Shown: piece by piece, positions 32,496 through 44,300 of the stretch
How positions within the stretch are numbered: position 1 is the first letter of the stretch
Layout: each line of letters begins with the position of its first letter
Assembly (NCBI GenBank): GCA_024811115.1
Contig: JAKOGH010000652.1
Span: 107,507-171,506 of the forward strand
Source of the DNA: Terana coerulea
Taxonomy: Eukaryota; Basidiomycota; Agaricomycetes; Polyporales; Phanerochaetaceae
DNA: 64,000 bases
Direction of reading: 5' to 3'
The notes under the pieces: model-generated
What the model saw: only the letters and a program-made list of their open reading frames with translations
The model's database searches: none
What the model was told of the DNA's origin: nothing
Position numbers and translations under genes: made by a program

Positions 32496-33781
32496 ATGGC
32501 GCTGCAGCCTGGCGTGAACGTCGAGATCTCGGAGGGCATCGCGACGATCACGTTCAACCGGCCGAAGACGCTGAACGCGATCCCAGGCGGAAGGTGCGTG
32601 CGGCGGCGACTCGCGTGTGGCGCGGTGCAGGCAGCAGGGCTGAGCGGCGGCGGTGCGTGCGGCACAGATTACGATGCGTTCGCGGAGGCGCTGTACGCGA
32701 TCGACCAGCGGGCGGACGTGACGGTGACGGTCTGGCAAGGTGCGTGCGCCGGGCGTGGCATGCGCAGAGCGGTCTCGCTGACGGAGACACGCGCGCACAG
32801 CGACGGGGCGGTTCTTCTGCGCGTACGTCCGTTTGGTTTGGCGGGTTGGTTCGAGGGATGCGGGCTGACGCGGTGGGTGTGCTGGTAGTGGTACAGATGT
32901 GAACCCGTCGATGGGCCGCGAGAACGACACGGTGCGGTCGACGTTTCTGCACCGTGTGGCGCGAGGAAACACGGATGTCGCGCGGGCTGTGAGTAGTGCA
33001 AGACGCTTTTACTTTGTGTTCGGTGTGCTGAAACGAGGTTGGTTAGCTGTACACCCATAGCAAGCTGTTGGTCGCGGCGTTGCAAGGACCTGTGATGGGT
33101 ATTGCTGCAGGTGCGTTGAGCAAGGCCAGTGGTGGCTGCCGTAACTGACCGTTTTCGTAGCGTTCCTCGGTCACTTTGACTTCATATACTGTCTCCCGCA
33201 AGCCTATCTCTCCGTGCCCTTCCCCTTCCTCGGTAAGGCACCTCGTGTGGCATCATTTGGGACTATTTTGACACTGGCCCACAGGCATAATCACAGAGGC
33301 AGGCTCCAGTGTCACATTCGTACGAAAGCGTACGTTGGCTATCTTATTCGCCCGAATGCAGTAAGGATGCTGACAGACCCACAGTCGGGCTCGCAAAGGC
33401 GAACGAGGCCCTCATCTTCGGCAAGAAGCTCACCTCGCAAGACCTGCTGGACGCCCGTTTCATCAAGTACGCCCTCATGCCCCTCTCCCCTCCCCTTCTC
33501 TCCATTATTGCTCACATGCGTCCGCAGCAAAATCTTCCCGGCGCAGGACGTTGCGGCCTTCCACGGCGCCGTGCGCGCACGTGCAGGCGGAGCTCGAGAG
33601 CCTCGACCGCTCGGCGGTGCTGCAGGTGAAGCAGCTCATCCGCACAGGGCTCGAGGAGGCGCAGAGCCTCGACGCGGCCAACCTGCGCGAGAGTTACGCG
33701 CAGGCGGCGCGGATCGCGAGCGGCGTGCCCAAGGAGCGCTTCGCACGGATCGCGCGTAAGGAGCTCAAGCACAAGCTGTGA
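32496..33781 (+). CDS. eci1: Delta3,Delta2-enoyl-CoA isomerase, peroxisomal (crotonase family)
   Basis: Crotonase-fold enzyme that moves double bonds during beta-oxidation of unsaturated fatty acids. MALQPGVNVEISEGIATITF, NRPKTLNAI, DYDAFAEALYAID, then spliced FFCAGTDVNPSMG (oxyanion-hole region), LLVAALQGPVMGIAA, FDFIYCLPQAYLSVPFPFLG, and IITEAGSSVTFVRK with the catalytic Glu of peroxisomal isomerases. GLAKANEALIFGKKLTSQDL and a helical C-terminus follow. The last residues are ELKHKL; HKL is a variant of the PTS1 peroxisomal signal (yeast Eci1 ends HRL). Seven or so very short exons are separated by introns of about 50 bases, and all phases fit without frame breaks. Confidence 0.88.
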
Positions 33782-34539
33782 GCGGGCGCACGCAAGAGCA
33801 GCAGGCCATTATCGGTGTATCGGCGCGGCCCTGTCTATGCAGGGGTTGCGCCGTGTATTTTTGTGTACTTGTGTGTTTGTGTATGCGATCGCCGCGGTGT
33901 ATTTTGCTTGTAAACTATTTGCTTTTGAACTTGGTTCCGCGTCCGTGGGGCGCTTACCGATACCAGTGTCGCTGCTCCGATTTGCAAAGTACGTATACGT
34001 CCGGTACCCCAAGGTCTCGGCTGAAACTCTGCCTTGCTGTAGCCAACCGTAGTTCTACATCTCGCTAAGTCGACCAGTATGTGTCCCTCAAGCGCCAGGC
34101 ACGCGGTGGGCATCGTCGACGCTATCTTGCGCGAGAAGCTTGGCATCTGATCTCACCCCCTCCGCCGCATTTTCCAGACACCCGATCCCAAACACAGGCA
34201 CCCGCCGCGCCGACCGCCCGGCGTCGCGTGCAGAATATAATCGCAGAATAATCCCTGTAACCGCTATCGCGGCCCACGCGGACGCGAAACACTCCAGTAC
34301 CCGCGACCCACCGCGGCGGAGACAGGGGCCCAAAAAGTCAGACACAGATATGCAACACGGGTGGAGCGCCGCGGGCTGATGCAAGCTTTTCCGCTGCTTG
34401 GCGTAGGGCTGTACTTATATGAACTCCAGATAGGGATCTGTGGAAGGCGGTGGTCCCTGGTTTCTCCCTCCCCCTTCGTCTTCGTCGCCGCCTGTGCAAC
34501 CCCCCCACCTGGTTTTGCAGAGCACACGTGAAGACCGCG
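33782..34539. other. Intergenic region upstream of the amino-acid permease
   Basis: No gene recognised. The last 100 bases before the permease start are pyrimidine-rich. TATA-like ATATAATCGC at about 34234 and TACTTATATGAA at about 34411 are weak core-promoter candidates. Confidence 0.4.
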
Positions 34540-36609
34540 ATGGCGTTCGACGACGAGAAGCACGTCGGGGAGAAGAACTCGGAGACGTCGAGCGAGAAGG
34601 GCGCGGTCGAGTACGGCAACGAGGGCACCTATGCGCGCGAGGAGCTCGTCGACCCCGCCCAGGAGGAGTCGTTGCACCGCGCGCTGTCGGCGCGGCAGAT
34701 CCAGATGATTGCGGTGAGCGTGCACGCTCGGTCTGGACGGTCGGTGGGGCTCATCAGAATATTCCCGCTAGCTTGGAGGAGCTGTCGGGACGGGTCTTAT
34801 TATTGGGTCTGGCACGGCTCTCGTGCGAGGAGGGCCTCTGGGCATCTTCCTCGGGTACAGCTTCGTGGGGCTGGTGTGCTACATGGTGAGCAGCTTGCTG
34901 TGCGCTGAGAATGAGTGCTTAGCAAATGGCTCGGGCAGGTCATGGTCGCCCTCGGAGAGATGGCTGCGTACCTGCCGCACAAGAAGGGCTTCGCCGGGTA
35001 TGCTACGCGCTTCGTCGACCCAGCTTTCGGTTTCGCGTTGGGCTGGAACTATTTGTTCAAGTACCTGATCGTCACGCCTAATAACATCAACGCCGCTGGA
35101 GTCGTCATCCAGTACTGGAATCACAGCGTGCACATCGCAGTATGGATGGTGATATTCATCGTCTTCGGTGCGTACTGGTTACATTCAAGTATATTCTCAC
35201 TGACATAGATGCACACAGTCCTGCTGGTCAACTTGCTCGGCGTCCGCGTCTTTGGCGAGCTCGAATACTGGTTCAGCACAATCAAAGTGATCACGCTCGT
35301 CGGCCTGATCATCATGGGCATCGTCATCGACCTCGGCGGGAACCCGCACCACGACCGGTACGGCTTCCGGTACTGGCAGCACCCGTACGGCCCCATGGGC
35401 TCGTACCTCATCGCGCACACCCACAACGTGCACACGTCGATCTTCCTCGGCTTCTGGAGCACGCTCACGAACGCGCTGTTTGCGTATATCGGCACCGAGC
35501 TCATCGGTGTCACCGTCGGCGAGGCGCAGAACCCGTCGAAGAACATCCCGAAGGCCATCCGGCGCACGTTCTGGCGCATCGTCGTCTTCTACATCGGCGG
35601 CGTGTTTGTGATTGGGCTGATTGTCCCCAGCACGGACAACGTGAGTCGGTCTGGCATGCTACGCCTCCGGCGTTGTGCTCACACTTTTGTGCAGGCCATT
35701 TTCGTTGCCAACAAATCCAAATCTGGCGCTGCTGCCTCGCCCTTCGTCGTAGGTCAGTATACTCAATAAGTCATATATCAGATCCGGATGCTGACTTTGC
35801 TTCCACGCAGCTACGACCCTCGCTGGCATCAAGGTCCTCAACCACATCATCAACGCCTGCATCCTGCTCTTCGTGCTCAGCGCCGCGAATTCGGATCTGT
35901 ACATCGGCTCCCGCACGCTCTACGGCCTCGCCGTGGAAGGCAAGGCGCCGCGCATCTTCGCACGGGTGAACCGCATGGGTGTCCCCTACGCGTCGCTCAC
36001 ACTCTGCACATTGTTCTGCGGCTTGGTGTTCCTCAACGTGTCGTCGTCGAGCGCGAAAGGTGCGTGTCGCGACTTCTGGGCTGGGAGGCAGCGGTACTGA
36101 ACGCGGGAGCTGTAGTGTTTGGCTGGTTCGTGAACCTCGTGTCCACGTTTGGCGCGATTACATGGATGTGCATCTGCTACACGCACATGTGAGTCGAATG
36201 GTCTTTGCAGGTGGCTGCCTGAGTCTGACGGCGATGCCACAGCCGCTTCATGAAAGCGCTCAAAGCGCAGGGCAAGTCGCGCGACGACCTGGCGTACAAG
36301 GCGCCCTTCCAGCCGTACGGCTCGTGGTTCGCGCTCATCGCGACGGGGATCATCATGCTCTTCAAGGGTTTCGACACCTTCATCCCCTTCACGAAGGACA
36401 CGTTCGTCACGTCGTACATCGGCATCCCGACCTTTGTGCTCTTCTGGGGCGGCTACAAGCTCTGGTACCGCACGAAGGTCATCCCCGCCGCGCGCGTCGA
36501 CCTGGTGACGGGCAAGCGCGAGATCGAGGAGGAGGAGGCGCGGTTCCTGGAGAAGGAGGCCGCGAAGGGCCCTAAGACCCGCTGGCAGAAAATCTTCGAG
36601 GCGTTCTAA
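34540..36609 (+). CDS. Amino-acid permease of the AAT/YAT family (APC superfamily)
   Basis: Twelve-helix plasma-membrane amino acid:proton symporter. The cytoplasmic N-terminus (MAFDDEKHVGEKNSETSSEK) precedes LSARQIQMIA-LGGAVGTGLI-IGSG, the hallmark first helix. Then VALGEMAAYLPHKKGFAGYA, RFVDPAFGFALGWNYLFKYL, LFAYIGTELIGVTVGEAQNP, KNIPKAIRRTFWRIVVFY, FVLSAANSDLYIGSRTLYGL, RIFARVNRMGVPY and ITWMCICYTHMRFMKALKAQ are all standard YAT motifs. The C-terminus is charged (EEEEARFLEKEAAKGPKTRW). About seven short introns are inferred; no frame break. Length about 550 residues, normal for the family. Substrate range cannot be told from sequence. Confidence 0.92.
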
Positions 36610-36957
36610 GCCAGCCCTACCTCAAGTAATCAATTTTTATGCTGTTGTGCTGTACAATTTTCTCCTCTGTAATACCTGTGCACGTAATCACGATGACTTT
36701 GGAACACCTCACGTCATCGCGCGCGGTCATGGGCAGCGTGCGGCGGGCGCTTCGTGCTGCAGCCTATCCCGACGTGGGCATTGTGTCCCACGGTGCCGCC
36801 CGTCGTGCGCACCGCGCACCCAAGTATGGGCACAGCCCGCGACGTCGCTGACTGGGTGAGCATAATCTCCATTGGCTGCCCCGCGCACGCCGCATCTATC
36901 CGCCCACTTTATAAGCCTGCCCAAGTCGTGCGCCACGATGTGCTTACGGTCTTCTGC
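36610..36957. promoter_or_regulatory. Pirin promoter region with TATA box
   Basis: TATAAG at 36910-36915 is only about 45 bases upstream of the first ATG at 36958, giving a short leader. No coding region was seen between the permease stop and the pirin start. Confidence 0.5.
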
Positions 36958-38538
36958 ATGTATAAAGCCGCAGGCTTCGCCGCCCTCCTCGCCGCCGCAC
37001 TCGCCTACTTGTTCTACCTCTCGCCGCACCCTCCGTCGCACACCTCTCCTCTAGCTAACCTCACCACCCCTGTGGATCCTGTAGACATGACGTTGCAGTC
37101 TGTATCGCGGCGCGTGGCGCAGAAGGTGCTCTCCGTCGAGACGGCCGAGGTGCGTGTGCGGCGTGCGGTGTGATGGCAAGCGCGGCGGCTCACGGTGGAC
37201 AATGTACGGTAGGGCGCAGGAGCCCTCGTCCGCAGGTCCATCGGCAGCATGAAGCTGCGCAACCTCACGCCGTTCCTGATGCTGGACCACTTCCACGTCT
37301 CCGAAGGGGCCGTACGTACATTTTACATTTCATGCTCAAGCTCGGCACGAATCGAGATTTACTGTTGCGCGATGCCCAGGGCTTCCCCGACCACCCCCAC
37401 CGCGGGCAGGCGACGGTGACCTACATGCTGGAAGGGTGCGTTTGCCCTGACTACGTATCTCAGATAAATTGTGCCGCGTGCTGACCGTCCGTGCAGCTCG
37501 AGCCGGCACGAAGACTCGGCGGGCCACGCGGGAACGATCCTCACCGGAGGCGTGCAATGGATGACGGCCGTGCGTGCCCTCTTCTTCTTGAACGCCTCGC
37601 GACGCCTCTCACATTATTGTTGTGTGCGCAGGGCAAGGGCATCATCCACGCCGAAATGCCCGTGCACGCGCCGGGCCAGCCAGACCCGCGCGGGCTGCAG
37701 CTGTGGATCGACCTGCCGGCGAAGCACAAGATGGTGCGTGCCGCGCGTGCGGCCTTGTCACACATCCCAGTGCGCGTGCTGATCGTGTTGGTGGTTGTGG
37801 GGGCGTGGTGCAGTCGGACCCGACGTACCAGGAGCTCGACCCGGGCGATATCCCGACGGCGTACCCCGAGGGCGCGGAGGGCCCCGTCAAGGTCAAGGTC
37901 ATCAGCGGCAAGAGCCACGGCGTCGAGTCGCCCGTGCGCTCGCTCGGCGGGTGCTGGTACTTCCACGTCATCTTCGACAAGAAGGGCTCGATTTTCCAGG
38001 AGCTGCGTACGTCGTGCATCCATCACGGTGCATTAGCGTGGGTGTGCTGACGGTTGCTTCGCTGCAGCGGCGAACTGGACGTCGTTCTTGTACAGTGAGT
38101 GCTTCAATTCAGCTGGTGCAACTTCCATGGCTTATTCGTTCTCAGCTTTGAAGGGCTCTGTCAATGTAGGGGATGAAGCGATCCCACACCAACCCTTCCA
38201 CACCCTCGTTCTCTCGGCGGAGCCGAACGAGACCGGCGTCAAGCTCACCGCCGCGGAGGACGGTACCGAGTTCGTCTTGGTGCGTACGGCCCTGCGCACA
38301 CAGTAATGACGGTGCTGATGCTCGTGTAGATTTCGGCGAGCCTTTGGATCAGCAGGTATTCCAATACGGCCCCTTCGTGATGACGAACCGAGAAGAGATC
38401 CAGAAGACGCTCATCGACTGTGAGTACTGTGCCTTACGTCTTGGAAATGCTGCTGGCTGACAGCTAACTTTAGACCAAATGGGCTTGAATGGCTTTGAGA
38501 AGGCGCACACTTGGAAGAGCATCATCGGTAACCAATAA
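36958..38538 (+). CDS. Pirin-family protein (bicupin) with N-terminal hydrophobic anchor
   Basis: Iron-binding cupin-fold protein; some pirins are redox-sensitive co-regulators or quercetinases. The N-terminus MYKAAGFAALLAAALAYLFY is a signal-anchor-like helix, unusual for pirins; an internal ATG (MTLQSVSRRVAQ) at about 37087 would give a cytosolic form. Core motifs: SIGSMKLRNLTPFLMLDHFH, FPDHPHRGQATVTYMLEG, SAGHAGTILTGGVQWMTA, GKGIIHAEMP, GLQLWIDLPAKHKM and, in the second cupin, GEPLDQQVFQYGPFVMTNRE. The four iron ligands (two His in HPHRG, His and Glu in IHAEMP) are present. About nine small introns. The frame before GEPLDQ lacks one base near 38331-38337. Confidence 0.88.
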
Positions 38539-38623
38539 ACCTATCCAGAACGAGCTTGACCCCATCACTATCTTCGTGTAGCTTAACTGGATGTATCAAG
38601 GAGATGTAGCATATATGCACCAA

Positions 38624-40145
38624 CTAATGCGATAATATTGAGTCTGCTATCTGTGAACTGAAGTCACCGTGCACGACTCTTTTGCGCCCATTCACTGCTT
38701 CTTCGTCACTATCGGCGTCCTCCATCTTATCCCACACATCATCGCCGTCCCCATCTGCACTCTCTCCATCCTCATCCGGGGATTGAGCCACAGTGGCGCT
38801 GGCATCCACCTGCCCATCCCAAAGAACCACCGTGGGTTTGACCTTCATGTACACCTTCTCCAGCACCTCCCCTTGTGCTCCTGCTGCTGCCCAGCCTGCG
38901 CGGGCGGCGCAAACGTACTGTGCAGCCGCAGGAAGCGGTCTTCCGCGGCAGACGCGAGGAAGGAGGGGGCCGGTGCTACCGAGGTGACCGCGCCGGCGAG
39001 GCCTTTGTAGCCGTACGAGACATGTCCGTTGCGCAAGTCAAGGGCGTACAGGTTCGAGCCGCGATCGGCGACGTACACTTGGCTAACGGTCATATTTTCT
39101 GTACATGAGTCTCGCGGAAATGTAGTGAAACGGTGGTGCGCACTGTTCATGGGTGCCATTTTCAATGGCTCCGATGCCGCCGACCTTGGCGATGCCTGTC
39201 CAGTTCGAGACTGGTCGGCGGGCAGCCCTGGTATCGTACCGACGCACGTCGCCGAGCTGGGTGCCAACCAGAAGGTGTTGCTGAGACGGGTTCGAGGAGG
39301 GCTGCAGATATGTGAGACAGGTGTTCCGGACGGGTTGCCGGAGGTTCAGGCTATCATTCGGCAGCTAGCGCAAGGGACCAATCAGCCCTGTACATTCTAC
39401 TTGCACGGTTACGAAAAAACACACGTTCTTTGCCCGCCAAATTTCGCCAGGAAGCAGCTGGTCAGCCCGCTTCCTCTTTTTTGACTGGGCATCACCGTCA
39501 CTTGCACTCGTTTGCTTTGCCTCGGCCGAGAACGCGCGCTCGGTGTCCCAGACGGAGAGCTCGACCTCGTCGCCCGCGTAAGCAAAGGCTTCTCCGCCTG
39601 ATGCAGGCCGCCATTCCGCGAGCCGCATAGGGAGCACGCCCAGCTCGGTGGAAGAGGCTGCGGCATTCTCGTCCAGCTTCGTGAGGCGGAGCGCTCCGTT
39701 CGAGGTGCATGAGTATACGCCTCTGTGGAAAATTGTCAGCACGGGGAGCAAAATGAAGTGCTGACATACGTGTGGGTAAGCGCAAGCCCGACAAATTTTT
39801 GTCCTTCCTTCAGCCTCTTTTCCTGCCAATGCGACGTCTCCGCCGTGCTAGCATTTTCGGAGTCTAGCCTGAGCACTGAGGTAGAACCATCGGCTCTGGA
39901 TGCAGCAAGCTTTACTTGAAGTCCCTTCAGTGCCTTTTACACGTTAACGAGGAAGCACGGCTTACGAGAGTGCTTTCCTCGTCTTTTGAGTACAAGGCCA
40001 ATTTTTGGACAGTTTTGGCTCTGCCTTCGGAGGCACCTGCGGAAAGCACTGTGCTTTCCGGCTTCCACTGCTTGGTCGTGGAGTCATGCGTGAACCTGAC
40101 GGCTTTTATCGCGCCTAGCTCATCTCCTGCGAAGAATTGTGGCAT
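38624..40145 (-). CDS. nsa1: Ribosome biogenesis WD-repeat protein NSA1 (WDR74)
   Basis: Beta-propeller assembly factor of 60S pre-ribosomes, working with the Rix7/Nvl2 AAA ATPase in the nucleolus. Start MPQFFAGDELGAIKAVRF; then ALYSKDEESTLVSRAS, RLAEWRPASGGEAFAYAGDE, VELSVWDTERAF, the characteristic KKRKRADQLLPGEIWRAKN, HLLVGTQLGDVRRYDTRAAR, VYVADRGSNLYALDLRNG, GYKGLAGAVTSV, ASAAEDRFLRLHSTF and VYMKVKPTVVLWDG, with an acidic end (SPDEDGESADGDGDDVW). Four introns or so. Between EHKG and EVLEKVYM one base is missing at 38869-38872, a run of four C on the plus strand. It shares a 246-base divergent promoter with the RMD5 gene. Confidence 0.85.
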
Positions 40146-40391
40146 TTTGCGTGCGCTGCAGGCTCAAATGGAGGCAGGAGTAGGGATGCTTAGACGCCCA
40201 TTAGTGATCGTCCTCCCCGATCGGCATCACTCTCCTAATCCGAGTCGCCGCGACAAGGCCGCACGTCGACGTCGGACGTCCCGCCTTGTCTTCTCGTCTC
40301 ACACACAGCGGCGAGACACTGCCGCCCCTGGACCCCGTCACTCGTTTCACGTCGGCTATCTGCTGCTGCGCACTGCCCGCCCTCTTCTGCA

Positions 40392-41856
40392 ATGGAAGCC
40401 TCGCTAAAGGAGCTGACCAAGCTTGAGCACCTCGTGTCGAGCTCGACTGCAAGCAAGGAGAGGACGTCCTCCGTCGACGACTCGCTCGATGCGCTGCTGC
40501 GCACCCTGCAGGACACCAAGGAGCGCATACAGTCAGGGGAATGCACTTGCTGACGCCTATACCAGCCTAGCGAACAAAGTGGACGCTACCAAGAAGGATG
40601 TCGACGAGAGGCAGAAGCTGGTCTACAACTCGCTCGCACGATTTGGCAAGTCGCTGGACAAGGCGAGTCGCCGTGCTCTTCCCCGTCAGCGCTGCATCTG
40701 AGACGGTCCCTCCAATGCATAGCGGTTCCCAGCCCCGCTACCGTCATATCAGCCCATGTTCACTTCACCAGAAGCTGCGGCCGCGCTCGAGCGGACGATT
40801 GCCGCACATTTCCTGCGCACAGGGCAGTTCGAGACGGCCGAGACCTTCATAGAGGTGCGCGCATGCCTTGCCCATGATGCACACTCACGAACCGCGCACG
40901 CCGGCAGGAGGCAGGGGTAGATAGCTACCCAGCGCTGCGCACGCACTTCCAGAGCCTGCATCGCATCGTAACCGCCCTGAAGGAGAGCAACATCGCGCCT
41001 GCCCTCGAGTAAGTTCCCGCATTGACCGGAACACGGCAGGAGCTGACACCTGAGAGGTGGACCGAGCGGCACCGCGAATTCCTCGAGGCTCGTTCTTCGC
41101 CGCTGGAATTCTATCTGCACCGGTCCCAGTACATTCGCCTGCTGCTTTCGACGCATCCCCCGAACGTGCCCACGGCCCTTGCGTATGCGAAAGCCAAGTT
41201 TTCGCCTTACTATTACCGCTATGGCGCTGAAATCAACAGGCTCATGAGCTGCATCATATACCTCCCCATTGCACGGATGCAAAGCTCGCCGTACGCCGAT
41301 CTGGCTTCTCCAACGCTCCATCTAGACCTGGAGCCCATGTTCGCAAGGAGTATTGCGCCAGCCTCGGTATGAGCAGGCAGGTGCCCCTCAGGGTCGTTGG
41401 CGACATTGGCGGCGGCGGCGCTTTGGCACGCATCGAAAAGGGCCGCAAGGTGATGAGAGAACGTAAGAGCGAATGGAGCCAAGCAGACGAGCTGCCGGTT
41501 CGTGCGAACAATAAACTGCTGCACACTATTGTCCTGACCGCACCCCTCCGTATGCTCTCCCCTCGTAGATCGAGATACCACTTCCAGTCGAGAATCGATA
41601 TCACTCGGTTTTCGCCTGCCCGGTGTCTAAGGAACAGTCGACAGAGCAGAATCCGCCCATGATGATGAGCTGCGGACACGTCATCACGAAGGACAGCCTG
41701 CAGAAGTTGAGCAAGCCGGGCGGGTAAGTTATATGAAATTTATGGCATGCCGGAAACACGCTCTGACCGTTGCCCGTTGCCCGCCCCAGGCGCGTCAAAT
41801 GCCCTTACTGTCCCGACGAGTCACAGCTTTCCACGGCGCTTCGAGTGCATTTTTAA
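40392..41856 (+). CDS. rmd5: GID/CTLH E3 ligase RING subunit RMD5 (RMND5)
   Basis: Catalytic RING partner of the GID/CTLH ubiquitin ligase, which degrades gluconeogenic enzymes in yeast. [20 protein letters not shown], a coiled N-terminus with [20 protein letters not shown], then LisH ([30 protein letters not shown]), CTLH and CRA regions ([50 protein letters not shown]), and the degenerate [54 protein letters not shown], ending TALRVHF. The order and C-terminal aromatic end fit RMND5. One base is missing at about 41345-41348 between LEPMFAR and EYCASLG. Introns at about 40530-40560, 40660-40755, 40854-40908, 41009-41039, 41500-41570 and 41727-41790 are approximate. Confidence 0.88.
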
Positions 41857-42233
41857 TTCTTGCGAGGTGGCGGACGTTACGTACGGCGCGTACATGTACT
41901 TGTAGGACACCTGCCGCTTTTCATTTATGTACGTCTATTGTATTCTCACTTGCAGGGGTTCATCATCTCACGAAAGTCGCTTACACTGCCAACTGATTGT
42001 TATGCCAAGGGTCAGACGTCTCCCGTGAGCCGCCCGGGTACGGGGAACTTTGTAGACTCCTATTGTTGAGTCAAACTGCCGTCTTCGGATGGAGTGAGTC
42101 GGCAGGGCGCCGCGTGTACGGATCAAGGGTAGGACCCCGTCCCCGGCCAAACAAAAAGACGTGGCTATTGTTAGGCGAGCGTGGAGGACTACTTAGGGAC
42201 CGCGCTCGGCTTCGCCTCCCAAACCAGCTCAGC
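41857..42233. other. Intergenic, RMD5 3' end to F-box gene
   Basis: No coding signal recognised; presumed 3' UTR of RMD5 followed by the F-box gene promoter. GC content rises towards 42110-42230. Confidence 0.4.
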
Positions 42234-43820
42234 ATGTCGTGTCTCCCCGTCGCCAACTTTACGACCGCCCACGTTGTCGACCGCGAGATGGCTCCTCTCC
42301 TCAACTTGGGAGACGACGTGCTCCTCCACATCCTCTCTATGATGACCCCTGACGAGCTCATGAATTTACGCCTGGTACGTCGTACTCGTGTGGGCCACGG
42401 TGCTCGGTGCTGACCGTGGTGGCGCAGACGTGCAAGTACCTGTCCGCTGTGACACGGTCAAGATATCTCTGGCATCATTTCCTCCAACGCGACGTCGTGA
42501 AACCCAACGCCCCGCTGCCGTGCTACCGCAAGCCGACCTCGCAGCTCGGGTCGTCAGAGCTCGAAGTCTTGACGCGTCGTGCGCTCCATACCGCCTCTTC
42601 ACAAAAGCCGGAGGTCATTCGGTTCGGCGAACGCCGCGCTGTCACGTGGCTCCGTCTGGTCCGCGGCCAGTGGCTCATCGTCGCACACTCGAAGTCGGAC
42701 GAGTACACGCTCGCGCTGTATTCGCTCGTGTCAATACAAGCCGGCAACGCGCAGCCTGTCACCCAAGTCACGCTTCCAGGCCCCGTCTCCTAGTGGCGAG
42801 ATGGACGTCCAGGATGATCAGATTGTCCTCGGCCTCTGCTTCCAAAAACCGTGAGTCGGTTGCCACTGCTCGGTTCACGATCCTTCGTTGACAGCGCCAC
42901 CTGCAGGCAGCGAATGGTGACCGTCATGTCGCTCAGGACGCGTGGCACGGCGTTGGCTTTCGTTGAGCTCGCGCGTTTCGACGGGCTCTCGCACATCCGC
43001 TGTCTTCGGAACGAGTTCATCGGCTGCGGTGTCCGGGGTGACTCGACCTCGCCGTGCGTTCTGAACTGGAAGACAGGCGCAGTACACAGCCTGCCTCTGT
43101 CACCCGAGGGAGACGTGAGTAACTATTCTTCATTGGCATCAGAGCATATCTGACGCGTTTTTCAGGGTCGCTGCAACGCCATGGCACTGCGGGACGATTT
43201 CTGCGTCGTCGCCCACTCGAATATCCTCTCGGTCTACTCGCTGTCCGATGGCGAGCCCGAGCTGGTGCAAGATCTCCGATTCGACCACACGCTTGGCAGT
43301 GTTGCGGTTTCCGCGGAGTCCGCCACGCCTCTTTCCGTGTCGAAACGCGGCGCCTCTCGCTTACAGCTCCTGATCACCAGCAACACCGGTTTGCACGTTT
43401 ACCGAGTTGTTCAGGAGGACTCCGGTTCGTTCGCCTCGGAGCTGGTCGCGGAGGAAGCCCTGAAACAAAGCGCGGTCCTTACGTCAAGCCCGTCTCTTCC
43501 GCGCTTCGGCGGTTCCGCTTCCCACGTCGCGTGGACCAACACCCCGACTTCGTTCTTCGACCGGTCATCGCATATTATGATCGCGCGTATCCAACCCAAC
43601 GACGCTTCCGCTGGCAGCAAGCTCGAGATTCTGTCAGAGTGCAAGGACTCCCCGCCTGCCGACGCTCCACGCGATGCCCGTCATGGACTTCGACGACGGC
43701 ATGGGCTTGATTGCGATTGGCAACGCCCTCGGAGAGCTTGCTCTCTGCAACTACGGCGGTCCGCTGACGAGCAGGATGGCTGCATGTCTCCTTCCGCTGC
43801 CGGTTCCTCGCGCGGATTGA
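42234..43820 (+). CDS. F-box protein
   Basis: The N-terminal F-box (MAPLLNLGDDVLLHILSMMT, PDELMNLRL-TCKYLSAVTR, SRYLWHHFLQRDV) is followed by a probable beta-propeller-like substrate-recognition region: FGERRAVTWLRLVRGQWLIV, HSKSDEYTLALYSL, MDVQDDQIVLGLCFQ, VELARFDGLSHIRCLRNEFI, VLNWKTGAVHSL, AMALRDDFCVVAHSNILSVY. The C-terminus reads MPVMDFDDGMGLIAIGNALG, ELALCNYGGPLTSRM. This architecture is common in expanded Agaricomycete F-box families and predicts an SCF ubiquitin ligase adaptor; the target is unknown. Two frame breaks, an extra T at 42791 (after LPGPVS) and an extra C at about 43651-43660, must be corrected to join the segments; without them the frame stops early. Confidence 0.75.
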
Positions 43821-44300
43821 GCTCGTCATTTTATTTATTCTCTTTCGTTACGCCTTGACTCCACCCATGATGACCTTTCACGCATACCGTAGATTCATTC
43901 GCTATTCCCGCATACTCGCCACACTAAGAACACTACTCAGCATCATTTGCATAGTTTACAGTACTTCGTTCAAGACACATCTTGCATAGCACCGCTCATA
44001 TTCGTACTCATTCAGTAGTACTAGTCCTTTGTAGCATACCTATCTCTTGGCCGCAACGTACATCACATGTTGTCTACACATCCTCTCAGTTGCATAATCT
44101 GTCCGCTCGTAAGGCTGAATATTGAATGGCTTCGCCAGTGCTTCACGGTAAGTGAACACTGTGAGCGGCGCGTTTACCAAAATAGGAATGATGGCGGGAA
44201 TTCGCGTGGCTAAGAACGCTCACGTGCCTCGACGCGTTCCCGGCGTTGGCGGATTTCCCGCGCCCTGTTCTCCTCCTGCCCCCTTCTCCTGTATGGTGCC
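43821..44300. other. Intergenic, F-box to SFI1
   Basis: AT-rich 3' UTR-like DNA (43850-44100) followed by the SFI1 upstream region. No coding region or repeat recognised. Confidence 0.45.
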
